This document shows, piece after piece, positions 1 through 7,071 of a DNA stretch of 14,234 nucleotides (positions are counted from its first letter, which is position 1; each line of letters opens with the position of its first letter). The DNA is from JAFGPJ01 sp964439135 (GTDB lineage Bacteria; Planctomycetota; Phycisphaerae; Sedimentisphaerales; Anaerobacaceae). Where the stretch lies: NCBI GenBank assembly GCA_964439135.1, contig CAYTNN010000118.1, positions 1 to 14,234 of the forward strand, written 5' to 3'. Below the pieces are notes generated by a model. The model was not told where the DNA came from. It did no database searches and saw nothing but the letters and a program-made list of their open reading frames with translations. The translations under genes and the position numbers were made by a program.

Positions 1-38
1 TAAGCTCAATGCCGGTAACTGGTACGATTGATATCGCA

Positions 39-356
39 CGGTAGCCAGATTTCTCGACTGCGTTGCACTTCGCTCGAAATGACATAGTGAAGGATATCAT
101 TCGCCCGAAGTGACATAGTGAAGGATATCATTCGCTCGAAATGACGTTGGAGAGGCTACCCTTCAGTCGAAACGACATGGGAATCTGCCTTTCGCTCGAT
201 GGGAGGCTGACCATCAATCATAATGGCATGTGCGGCGTTGCCCTGCGTTTGAAGTGACATGGTGAGCTACCCGTCACACGAAGTGACAAAAGACCCAATT
301 GTCATTCCGACCGGAGTGATGCGCAGCATCGCACAGTGGAGGAATCCGGCTTCGAA
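39..356. repeat. composite intergenic repeat: 31-bp direct repeats between inverted arms
   Basis: The left arm (about 41-84) and the right arm (about 301-350) are imperfect reverse complements. Both carry a GTCATT(T/C)CGA core, a CGCAG-like centre and an AATC(T/C)GGC-like outer end. Between them are tandem 31-bp units that begin CG(C/T)(T/C)(C/T)GAA(A/G)TGAC. Copies at 71-101 and 102-132 differ at only two positions, the copy at 133-163 keeps the length but diverges in its second half, and degenerate copies lie at 164-192, 246-276 and from about 275. No reading frame of note runs through it. Similar GAAATGAC-type interspersed repeats are common in intergenic DNA of planctomycete and Bacteroidetes genomes. 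It sits just beyond the 3' end of the minus-strand gene block. Mobility is inferred only. Confidence 0.8.
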
Positions 357-414
357 CAGAAGGGATCATACAAATGCTGTTAATTCAGCCTGGGCAATCG
401 AACTACCCATCCTT

Positions 415-1317
415 TTATTGACCTATTATGTTTAATACATCTTTTGCTATGATGACATTCTCCCTGACCTGGAAGTCGAACATTCCTACGCAGATGAAAT
501 CTGCGCCGTTTTCGAATGCGTACTTGAATCCTTCCTGCGGATGAATTGCTCCAGCAGCCAGGACTTTGAAAGCTATCCAGGGTTTTTGAACCTTTTTCAT
601 AAACTCGATTGTCTTTTCCGGGGTAACGGACCAGATATTGTCGTTTTGAGGCTGTCTGCTGGCAGACCAATAATCGCCGCGATGTAAAGTCTTCATGTAA
701 AAATCGGGTTTCATTCCTGCTATCTCACACGCAATAATAACATCGAGCGAGTGACCTCCAACGCCGGCGATGGATCCATTTGCTTTAATATCTTTCAAGG
801 CTTTTTGCACAAGGTCGATCCGGCCTTTCTGCACAAGGTTGTCCGCAACCTGGCCCTGCAAATAACCCCCTATCGCCCCGTTATCGAAGGCCATTCTTAT
901 GTCGTTCATTATATCGCTTATATCGGGCTTTCGCGGCTTGATTTGGGCTATCCATTGCATCCTGCCGCCCTGCTTCCAATACTTGTTCAAAATCCTGACG
1001 ATGTGACTGTCGGTTCGGAATTGGGCGGTATTTATGCCGCACTCCTCACATAAATGCAGGGTCTCAATGCACTTTTCGTCGGTGAAATAACGGCTCATCA
1101 AAGAAGATACGTACGGCAAATCTCTGCTGTGAGCATTACCGCTGATGGGATTGCCGCCGACTATCAGCCTGCTGACGACGACTTTTCCAATTTTTCGTAT
1201 TGGCAAATTTCCGGCTGACGATTTTCCTGCCGCTGAGAGGGTATTGGTCAATGCCGCAGCTATCGACGCAGTTAGGGATTTGTTTAAGAACCGTCGCCGA
1301 GTCAGTTTATTTGACAT
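415..1317 (-). CDS. Tat-exported TIM-barrel protein, aldo/keto reductase-like (paralogue 1)
   Basis: The protein has 300 residues. An N-terminal twin-arginine motif (TRRRFLNKS, residues 6-14) is followed by an alanine-rich hydrophobic stretch, so export by the Tat system is likely. The body reads as an aldo/keto reductase-like TIM barrel: an early 'VSRLIVGGN' strand, 'CEECGINTAQFRTD', 'GVGGHS' in the middle, 'PWIAFKVLAAGAI' and a closing 'FENGADFICVGMFDF'. It is clearly paralogous to the gene at 5826-6806. I cannot see the classical Asp-Tyr-Lys-His reductase tetrad, so the activity is unknown and the enzyme name is only a fold-level label. The ATG is preceded by AAGGA at about 8 bases. It lies 49 bases after the nitroreductase stop on the same strand, so co-transcription is likely. 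Confidence 0.8.
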   Translation of the reverse strand: MSNKLTRRRFLNKSLTASIAAALTNTLSAAGKSSAGNLPIRKIGKVVVSRLIVGGNPISGNAHSRDLPYVSSLMSRYFTDEKCIETLHLCEECGINTAQFRTDSHIVRILNKYWKQGGRMQWIAQIKPRKPDISDIMNDIRMAFDNGAIGGYLQGQVADNLVQKGRIDLVQKALKDIKANGSIAGVGGHSLDVIIACEIAGMKPDFYMKTLHRGDYWSASRQPQNDNIWSVTPEKTIEFMKKVQKPWIAFKVLAAGAIHPQEGFKYAFENGADFICVGMFDFQVRENVIIAKDVLNIIGQ

Positions 1318-1366
1318 TCTCGTTTTCCTTGCAACTACGCTTTGCAGTACAAAGCATCCGGGCCGC

Positions 1367-2053
1367 TCAGCTCGCCGGATAACCTACCGTATGGGAGAAG
1401 AGCACGTGCTGGTCGGGCCGAAGCTTGAACTCTTTGGGCGTGTTCGTCTTGTCGCAATTATGGAAATGAGCGGCAAGACCCTGCGAAGCGGCGAACAGGT
1501 ACACGTTCGAGGCGATAAGACCCGTGGCGACGTAATAATATGACTTCTGCACATCGGTATTCTTCAGGCCCGGCTCCTGGAACGGCGCCTTGGCATACCT
1601 GGCGATATCCACGACGTAGAAGATATTGACCGGAGCCCTGGCGGCGGCTCGTCTGCCGGACCTTCGGCGAAAGTCACCGGCGGCAACGGGCGTCAGGCGG
1701 TGACCATCCGCCTCGTATAGATAAACTCCTTCGGGCAGAGCAACGTAAAGGTCGATTTCCTGCGAGTTGCTAGCCGAAGCTGCTGTTCTTCCCGTACCGC
1801 CGGCAGATGGTCCCTTCGGGCGGTTAATACCGAACGCTGCCCAGAGAAGATTGGAAAGCATCTGTTCGGATAATTTTTCCGTGCCGATGTTGCGGGTAGT
1901 CTTTCTTTCCCACAGCGCAGCCAGCACGGATTTACCGCCGTCCTTTTGCGGTTCAACGAGATTTATCGTCTTCAATTCCTGTGCGACAGTTAACTTTGTC
2001 CCGGCCAGTAACGTGACAGCCGGTACAGCCTTCAAAAATGTTCTTCGATCCAT
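1367..2053 (-). CDS. Tat-exported nitroreductase-family protein (SagB-type-like)
   Basis: The protein has 228 residues and starts with a Tat signal (DRRTFLKAV, then a hydrophobic stretch to about residue 24). The rest matches the FMN-dependent nitroreductase fold: an RKTTR phosphate-binding segment (50-54), 'GRTAASASNSQEIDLYVA' (88-105), 'PVNIFYVVD' (141-149), the helix 'YYYVATGLIASNVYLFAAS' (172-190) and a terminal 'TVGYP'. The usual proline in the R-T-A-P-S-A type motif is Ala here. Residues 128-139 are unusually Arg/Ala-rich and about one residue shorter than is common, but the frame stays open. Family members reduce small molecules with FMN and NAD(P)H; the substrate here is unknown. The ATG has an AGGAAGG ribosome-binding site. 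The neighbouring Tat TIM-barrel suggests a shared exported redox role (inference). Confidence 0.85.
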   Translation of the reverse strand: MDRRTFLKAVPAVTLLAGTKLTVAQELKTINLVEPQKDGGKSVLAALWERKTTRNIGTEKLSEQMLSNLLWAAFGINRPKGPSAGGTGRTAASASNSQEIDLYVALPEGVYLYEADGHRLTPVAAGDFRRRSGRRAAARAPVNIFYVVDIARYAKAPFQEPGLKNTDVQKSYYYVATGLIASNVYLFAASQGLAAHFHNCDKTNTPKEFKLRPDQHVLFSHTVGYPAS

Positions 2054-2147
2054 TTGATTGTCCTTCCTTTCATTCGAATCGGTAATAAACCTGCACTCAC
2101 CGATGATTGTATACTCATAGAGGTACTCTACAATTCATTTTTTATTT

Positions 2148-2732
2148 CTACATACGTGGAATCAACCTGCCGGTCCGGCTCATGTATGAGCGATATTCTT
2201 CGCCGAAGTGTTCGAGCATCATTTGTTCTTCTTTCGGAATCCGAATTAAGTACAAAGGAACGGATAGCACCAGCAATGCCCAGCCTGCGAGCCAGTTGGA
2301 CAGCAAAAGTCCCTGTGCGATTGCCCAAAGCAGGTGGGCCGTGTACATCGGATGTCTTATACGGCGGTATACGCCGCTCGTTACGAGCGAGTGCTGTCCC
2401 GTAATCCGTAGTGTCGCCGACCAATTGCGGCCGAGGTCTGCATGCGATCTCCACAGCATGAAAATCGCCCCGACAAAAGCTGCCGTCCCAACCCAGCCGC
2501 ACCATCCCGGCAGTACATAATTCGCAAAATCCAGCCACGGCGTAAACAGATACAAAAGCGGCAAGGCCATCCCCACACCAGCAGTGCCGACCAATATAAT
2601 ATCCAGCACGCTGCTGTACTTCTTTTCGGCTTTGACGCCTCTGCGTCCGGCCGTGAATATCTTGCGCACCACAGAGCCGACAACAAAACCGGCAAGAAAA
2701 ACTACTTCAAACGTATTATGACCTTTAAGCAT
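2148..2732 (-). CDS. isoprenylcysteine carboxyl methyltransferase-like membrane protein
   Basis: The protein has 194 residues with about four or five hydrophobic segments (9-24, 43-63, 79-95, 131-149, 150-163). The C-terminal half carries the ICMT/PEMT-type signature: 'LVTSGVYRRIRHPMY' (116-130), then 'IPKEEQMMLEHFGEEY' (165-180) with paired glutamates and a closing 'GRLIP'. Family members methylate isoprenylcysteine, phospholipids or other small hydrophobic substrates at the membrane using SAM. In bacteria the substrate is usually unknown. I chose ATG 2732 because AAGGG lies about 9 bases upstream and because the longer frame (to 2903) would overlap the upstream transporter gene by over 140 bases with low-complexity, non-conserved sequence. 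It begins 29 bases after the DUF401 stop, consistent with an operon. Confidence 0.85.
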   Translation of the reverse strand: MLKGHNTFEVVFLAGFVVGSVVRKIFTAGRRGVKAEKKYSSVLDIILVGTAGVGMALPLLYLFTPWLDFANYVLPGWCGWVGTAAFVGAIFMLWRSHADLGRNWSATLRITGQHSLVTSGVYRRIRHPMYTAHLLWAIAQGLLLSNWLAGWALLVLSVPLYLIRIPKEEQMMLEHFGEEYRSYMSRTGRLIPRM

Positions 2733-2761
2733 ATTCGCATCCCTTGTCGAACGAATGGCCC

Positions 2762-4015
2762 TTAGCCGAAAAAGAAAGCCGACAACGCGCCGGCCAGAGC
2801 GACACCGACCGCCGGCAATGCCGTCTTGATAATAATTTTCAGCAGGGAAGTTTGGAAATAACTCGCTGACAACGGCAGGCACAGATGTACAGGTGACACC
2901 CAAAGGCCGAAAAGCAGCCCGGAAAACGCCAATGTTTCGAGCCCCATTTTAACATCGGGGCCCGTTCCGATAAAGGCGATCAGGAACGGGTACGTAATCG
3001 CCACGGTAGGCATGGTGACTCCCGTGGTAAAACCGACCAGCATCGGCAGCAAAAACAGCAGCACGTGAGGTGGTACATGGGAGCTTATAAGAAAATCCAC
3101 GACACTGCCGATCGCGCCGCTGGCTTCGAGATTGAGCTTGAAAAAAAGCGCGCCGAAAATCAGCAGTACCATGTCCGGCTCGCGGGCGGCCTTGAAAACG
3201 GCGGACCATCGTTTGAAGGGAACCCGGTGCATTACCAGCAACCCGATGATGGCTAAAAAGATGCCGATAGCCGGCGGCACATCAAGAGCAACATACAAAC
3301 CGGCGGTGAACACAATGGGCCAGAAAGCGTGAAAAAAATCCTTCAGGTGATAACCCACGTGACGCTTGGCCGGCTCGTGCTCGGGACGTTTCGGCGGGAT
3401 GCCGAACATCAGCAGCACGATAACACTGACCAGAATACCCGCGCCGGTCAGCATGATGTGGTAGCAGAAGAGTGTCAGGGCGGAGATGCCGAGCAGGCTT
3501 TGAATGAGCGGCACCGCCGGAAAGAGCGGCCAGACCGGTTCCCATTGATGCCGGAACAGAAAGTTTATGGCGGCCAGCCGGCTGCGCTCGACGCCGATCT
3601 TATCGCCCGCTTCCCGCACCATCGGCGCAGAGAGCATAATCCCGCCCGGCGTCGGCAGCATTCCCATCATCAGCGGAATCAGCGCCAAAGCAAGCCGACG
3701 GCTTTTGAACAACCCCTGCATGGCCGGGGCCAGCCGTTGCGACAGGCCGATCTCCTCCATCGCCGAACCGATGACGTTCACCAGCAGCAACAGAGCGGTC
3801 AGCGAAACGAAAAGGTAGCCGGTCGTTCGCGTCAAAGGCTGGCTGTGCCACTCTTCGGCCAACGCCCTGCCGACGTCCGCCGGCCAGACCCGAAGCAGCA
3901 CCCCCACAAGGCAGGCCGATACCAGCATGGCAATCCCGATCTTAACCTTAAGCCGCAGCAGTGTCACCAGAGCGGCCAACGCTATCATTATGTATATAAG
4001 CGCATACACGCCCAT
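2762..4015 (-). CDS. DUF401-family integral membrane protein, transporter-like
   Basis: The protein has 417 residues and is hydrophobic throughout, with roughly ten membrane segments. Diagnostic stretches of the DUF401 family (ion-transporter superfamily, related to citrate/gluconate-type permeases) are visible: 'GMLPTPGGIMLSAPMV' (118-132), 'FLFRHQWEPVWPLFPAVP' (152-169), 'VGFTTGVTMPTVAITYPF' (327-344) and 'GLWVSPVHLCLPLSASYF' (370-387). The duplicated re-entrant-type motifs, PTPGG near 121 and TGVTMPT near 331, fit an inverted-repeat transporter. The substrate is unknown. The start is ATG at 4015, but the ribosome-binding site is weak (AT-rich leader), so a slightly later start cannot be excluded. 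A gap of 206 bases separates it from the upstream HDOD gene, so it may have its own promoter. I found no convincing -35/-10 pair there. Confidence 0.85.
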   Translation of the reverse strand: MGVYALIYIMIALAALVTLLRLKVKIGIAMLVSACLVGVLLRVWPADVGRALAEEWHSQPLTRTTGYLFVSLTALLLLVNVIGSAMEEIGLSQRLAPAMQGLFKSRRLALALIPLMMGMLPTPGGIMLSAPMVREAGDKIGVERSRLAAINFLFRHQWEPVWPLFPAVPLIQSLLGISALTLFCYHIMLTGAGILVSVIVLLMFGIPPKRPEHEPAKRHVGYHLKDFFHAFWPIVFTAGLYVALDVPPAIGIFLAIIGLLVMHRVPFKRWSAVFKAAREPDMVLLIFGALFFKLNLEASGAIGSVVDFLISSHVPPHVLLFLLPMLVGFTTGVTMPTVAITYPFLIAFIGTGPDVKMGLETLAFSGLLFGLWVSPVHLCLPLSASYFQTSLLKIIIKTALPAVGVALAGALSAFFFG

Positions 4016-4221
4016 ATATTAACAATACAAATCCGAAAAGGGAGTTTTTTTATAAAAGAAATGCCGCTAATTCCGTCACTCCGCCAAATCCGAACACGAC
4101 CGCCAGCATTATGAAAATAACAGAAACACCCTGTGGAGAATCAGCCTAATGACATCGGTGGTAAGTTATGAGGGAAGATGTTGCCCCAGTACCATCGATG
4201 AACTTATCAAGCTACTACGTG

Positions 4222-5127
4222 CTATTTTTGTGTGCGGGATTCGTATTGGTCTCTGGCTTTTTCGAAATCCACGGGATTCAGGTCCAGCTTGCTCAGGACA
4301 TTGGAGGAGAGTAGTGACGCGATGATTTCGCCGCTCGGGTCGCTGGCCGAGACAAAATGGGAAAGAAAGATGAGGGCGCCGGCGAAGCTGAAGTCGCCGT
4401 TCATTATCGGCGAGTGGTGTCTGAGGACCGCCTCCTGAATGATCGGCGAGAAATTCCACCTCCGGCAGATCCTCGCTCCGACGTCGCAGTGATCCATCCC
4501 CAATTCCGCTTTCTCCTCATGAACGACCGAAACCATCCTCTCCCACAAAGTTCCCAGGACTCGTGAGCTGGTTTTGTTGTCGGCCACTATTATTGCCAGC
4601 CGACCCACGTCGTGGACGAGCCCGGCCAGGGCGTGCATCTGCCGCTGCTCTCTCGGCAGTGAGCAAATCCCGCCCAGAATATCGGTTGCGATGTAAATGT
4701 CCTCGCTATGGTCAACGTAGTCGTTCAGATATTTCAATGCGGCGAATTCCTGCTGGATCGCTTCTCTGGCGTAAGAAATTCCAATCAACTGCACAAAAGG
4801 CCGAACCCCCACGTGCTGCACGGCATCTTCGATACTCTCGAAATCCTCCGCCCGGCCGAAATACGAGCGTGCCAAAGCCAAAAGCTGGCTGCGCAGTTTC
4901 GGGTCACTTTCTATCAGCCGGAGTATTTCCGTTCCGTCCTCGGCAGGTTTTACCGCAGAGCTAAGAAGCTGATTGATATCGGTTGGAAACAGCGGCAGAT
5001 TATCGACGAGCTGAGTTATCTTACGTGACACTTGCTCCCGCTTGTTGGCGTTCGGAGCCGGCGAATCCTGACTTTCATTGCCCAGTATGACCGCACCTCG
5101 ACAATAAAATACACACCTGTTTATCAA
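4222..5127 (-). CDS. HDOD-domain signalling protein
   Basis: The protein has 301 residues from a TTG start. The HDOD domain covers about residues 40-240: 'LPLFPTDINQLL' (44-55), 'IESDPKLRSQLLALA' (72-86), 'SIEDAVQHVGVRPFVQLI' (98-115), 'LAGLVHDVGRLAI' (167-179) and 'LGMDHCDVGARICRRW' (209-224) followed by 'AVLRHH'. Residues His140, His172-Asp173, His213 and His237-His238 sit where HD-superfamily metal ligands would be, which is more complete than in many HDOD proteins. Family members are usually regulators in chemotaxis, c-di-GMP and stress signalling. No receiver or output domain is fused. The start is uncertain: the TTG lacks a good ribosome-binding site, whereas GAGGTG lies about 8 bases before an in-frame CTG at residue 15. 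It begins 45 bases after the rubrerythrin stop. Confidence 0.88.
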   Translation of the reverse strand: MINRCVFYCRGAVILGNESQDSPAPNANKREQVSRKITQLVDNLPLFPTDINQLLSSAVKPAEDGTEILRLIESDPKLRSQLLALARSYFGRAEDFESIEDAVQHVGVRPFVQLIGISYAREAIQQEFAALKYLNDYVDHSEDIYIATDILGGICSLPREQRQMHALAGLVHDVGRLAIIVADNKTSSRVLGTLWERMVSVVHEEKAELGMDHCDVGARICRRWNFSPIIQEAVLRHHSPIMNGDFSFAGALIFLSHFVSASDPSGEIIASLLSSNVLSKLDLNPVDFEKARDQYESRTQK

Positions 5128-5172
5128 ACCCGCACATTATTGTGCCCTTACGCACATTTTCCACAGCGACTT

Positions 5173-5631
5173 TCAGGTCTTCCTGTGCAGCATATCGTAT
5201 TCGGTCTCGAAGCGAAGCTTGTGCCGGACCTCTTCCTGGGCCAGTGCCAGAAGGACTTCCCGCGACTGCTCGTCGTGTACGTTCGGTATAAGATTCACGT
5301 ATATCCTGAAGGCCGCTTCTTCCTTCTCCATACCCAGTAAAAGCATATCCGTGTAATCCATATCCAGCGGCGAATCGCTATCTGATAATATATAATCACT
5401 CTCAGGACGGCCCGATGGCATCTGTTGCTCCGGCAGGGTTTTACCCGTTTTGATCATCTCCAGCTCAAGCTTAGCTTTGTGCTCCAGCTCTTCAGCGGCC
5501 AAATCTTCAAACACCTGCCGCATTTTCGGATCATCCACACGGCCGGCTAACGCCAAGTAAAAATAATACGCCTCCACCTCTCTGGAAATTGCGTATTCCA
5601 GAATCTCCTGATCAGAATCAACTTTGCCCAT
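5173..5631 (-). CDS. rubrerythrin-like ferritin-fold di-iron protein
   Basis: The protein has 152 residues. It is a four-helix di-iron bundle with both ligand sets visible: Glu18 in 'REVEAYYFY' plus E48-x-x-H51 in 'EELEH', and Glu104 in 'KEEAAFRIY' plus E134-x-x-H137 in 'EEVRH'. The two halves resemble each other, as expected for the family. There is no CxxC rubredoxin domain, so it is an erythrin-like or minimal rubrerythrin. Known relatives reduce peroxide or handle iron in anaerobes and microaerophiles. I chose ATG 5631 because the frame further upstream (to 5787) is Ser/Lys-rich and non-conserved, and AGAAGG directly precedes this ATG, though only 2 bases away. An in-frame GTG six codons earlier is an alternative. 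It lies between the TIM-barrel gene and HDOD on the same strand. Confidence 0.85.
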   Translation of the reverse strand: MGKVDSDQEILEYAISREVEAYYFYLALAGRVDDPKMRQVFEDLAAEELEHKAKLELEMIKTGKTLPEQQMPSGRPESDYILSDSDSPLDMDYTDMLLLGMEKEEAAFRIYVNLIPNVHDEQSREVLLALAQEEVRHKLRFETEYDMLHRKT

Positions 5632-5825
5632 CGCCTTCTCTGCCCTCACAATCAGTGTTTCATCTATAATCAAACATCTATAAAAACGCCTGATACTGCT
5701 GCTCGTCCCGCTTGCTTCGCTTATTGATGAATTATAATGTTTTTTGTAAAAACTGCAACTTTTTTCGCCTTTTGCTTCTACTTTCATCGCCGGAGCAAAC
5801 CGGAATAGCTAAGAGTCTGCCCGGA

Positions 5826-6806
5826 CTATGCCCTCCACGGTCGAGTCCTTTTGACGTCCTTGAGTATCCGGCTTGCAATGAGTACATCTTCGGCAATCTC
5901 GAAATCAAACATCCCGGCCAGCACGAAATCGGCGCCATTTTCAAACGCATAGCGGAAGGCGTCATTGGGCGGTATGGCGCCGGCGGCCATGACCTTGAAC
6001 GCAAACCAGGGCTTTTCAACGCCTTTCATAAAATCGATTACTTCCTGCGGGTCGTTGCACCAGTAGCCCGGGACCTCGGCATAAATGCTCGTCAGCTCAT
6101 CGGGCCTCGGCGCGCTTGGATAGTTGTGGTGATGGAACGTTTTGATGTAGAAATCGGTGTCGATTTTATTTCGCTCGCACTCCCTGATGACCTTCATATC
6201 GTGCGCTCCGACCCCACAGGGCACACCGTGCTCCTTGGCAATTTCCACAGCCCTTGCAATCATATCGACCTTACCTTCGGAAACAAGGCGATCGGCGGCA
6301 ACTCCCCATAAATAAATCGCATCGACTCCCTCATCGACGAGTTGCTTGACCTGTTTGCGATAATCCTCCGGCTGCGTATCGACCTGGGCGGTCGGGCATA
6401 TTATCCACTGAATCTTGCCGCCTTGCTTGTTGCGGTATCTTTTGAGCATGCTCACAACGCCGGGAGCGGTGTGGATGACAAGCGTGTTGACGCCGTGAGC
6501 TTCGGCCAGCGCCATCGTCTCGAAGATTTTCTCCTCGGTGTTATAGTGCGCAGTCAGATTATAAACATACTTCAAATCCCGGCTGTGCGTGAAATGGGTC
6601 AGCAGATTGCCGCCCAACAAAATCCGGCTGATCTTAAGATCTTTGATCCTGCCCATTGGTAACTCGGCTTCCGACGCCGGGCCGGACTGTATTGCCGCAC
6701 CTCTGGCCAGGGCCGGATTTTGCGTAGCGCTCAGTGCCAATGCACCTGCTGCAGGAGTTAGCAGCGACTTTTTGATAAAATCTCGACGATCTATACTTTG
6801 TGCCAT
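5826..6806 (-). CDS. Tat-exported TIM-barrel protein, aldo/keto reductase-like (paralogue 2)
   Basis: The protein has 326 residues and starts with a clear Tat signal (IDRRDFIKKSLL, then an Ala/Leu stretch to about residue 35). It is colinear with the protein at 415-1317: 'ISRILLGGN', 'HSRDLKYV', 'ALAEAHGVNTLVIHT', 'GGKIQWI', 'VGAHDMKV', 'TDFYIKTFHH', 'EKPWFAFKVMAAGAI' and 'FENGADFVLAGMFDF' all have direct counterparts. By eye roughly 40% of positions agree. The fold reads as an aldo/keto reductase-like TIM barrel, but the canonical catalytic tetrad is not evident, so the function is open. I chose ATG 6806 over an in-frame start ten codons upstream because AAGGGG sits about 8 bases before it and because it places the RR motif correctly. 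A promoter lies at 6906-6934. Confidence 0.82.
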   Translation of the reverse strand: MAQSIDRRDFIKKSLLTPAAGALALSATQNPALARGAAIQSGPASEAELPMGRIKDLKISRILLGGNLLTHFTHSRDLKYVYNLTAHYNTEEKIFETMALAEAHGVNTLVIHTAPGVVSMLKRYRNKQGGKIQWIICPTAQVDTQPEDYRKQVKQLVDEGVDAIYLWGVAADRLVSEGKVDMIARAVEIAKEHGVPCGVGAHDMKVIRECERNKIDTDFYIKTFHHHNYPSAPRPDELTSIYAEVPGYWCNDPQEVIDFMKGVEKPWFAFKVMAAGAIPPNDAFRYAFENGADFVLAGMFDFEIAEDVLIASRILKDVKRTRPWRA

Positions 6807-6883
6807 TACGATTCCCCTTCTTGTATATTGGGCCAAGTGGTAGTCACCCGATCACCAGTAAGTCGATTTTGTCCCTTGAATCG

Positions 6884-6893
6884 AACAATTGTT
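6884..6893. promoter_or_regulatory. 10-bp perfect palindrome, possible operator
   Basis: AACAATTGTT is a perfect palindrome lying just downstream of the predicted minus-strand start of transcription (about 6899). That is a position where a repressor would block transcription. A 10-bp AT-rich palindrome can occur by chance, so this is a weak call. Confidence 0.2.
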
Positions 6894-6905
6894 TTCATAT
6901 GTGTT

Positions 6906-6934
6906 ATTCTACTCGTTTTCTTGGATCTTCACAA
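6906..6934 (-). promoter_or_regulatory. sigma-70-type promoter for the minus-strand TIM-barrel gene
   Basis: Read on the minus strand, TTGTGA (6934-6929) and TAGAAT (6911-6906) are separated by 17 bases, matching 4/6 and 5/6 of the sigma-70 consensus. Transcription would start near 6899, giving a leader of about 93 nt before ATG 6806. It may serve the downstream rubrerythrin and HDOD genes too. Confidence 0.45.
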
Positions 6935-6991
6935 AGCATTTCCTGCATTTTCACACTAAAGTGGTCCTAAACGCCACTCGCCGTTTCTATC

Positions 6992-7020
6992 TTGACATTC
7001 TATGTCTGACAGGCTAAGTT
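6992..7020 (+). promoter_or_regulatory. possible sigma-70-type promoter for the methyltransferase gene
   Basis: A perfect -35 hexamer TTGACA (6992-6997) is followed after 17 bases by TAAGTT (7015-7020), a poor -10 element with 3/6 matches. Transcription from here would give a leader of about 45 nt before ATG 7072. The pair is divergent to the minus-strand promoter at 6906-6934. Confidence 0.35.
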
Positions 7021-7071
7021 GCTAATAGACCGTGTTGCATATTGTTATGTTGCGCGAGAAAGGAATACTAT

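Noticed and set aside
71..192. Regular 31-bp repeats suggesting a CRISPR array
   Set aside because: Units are contiguous with no unique spacers, they decay quickly, and there are no cas genes. The repeats belong to the composite intergenic element.
2733..2903. N-terminal extension of the ICMT-like protein
   Set aside because: It would overlap the DUF401 coding region, has no conserved character, and a good ATG with a ribosome-binding site exists at 2732.
3329..4114. 261-codon open frame on the plus strand
   Set aside because: It is antisense to the DUF401 gene and its translation is His/Arg/Gln-rich without any fold. It reflects the GC-rich codon structure of the real gene.
5632..5787. N-terminal extension of the rubrerythrin-like protein
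   Set aside because: The sequence is Ser/Lys-rich with no family similarity. The ferritin fold begins just after ATG 5631.
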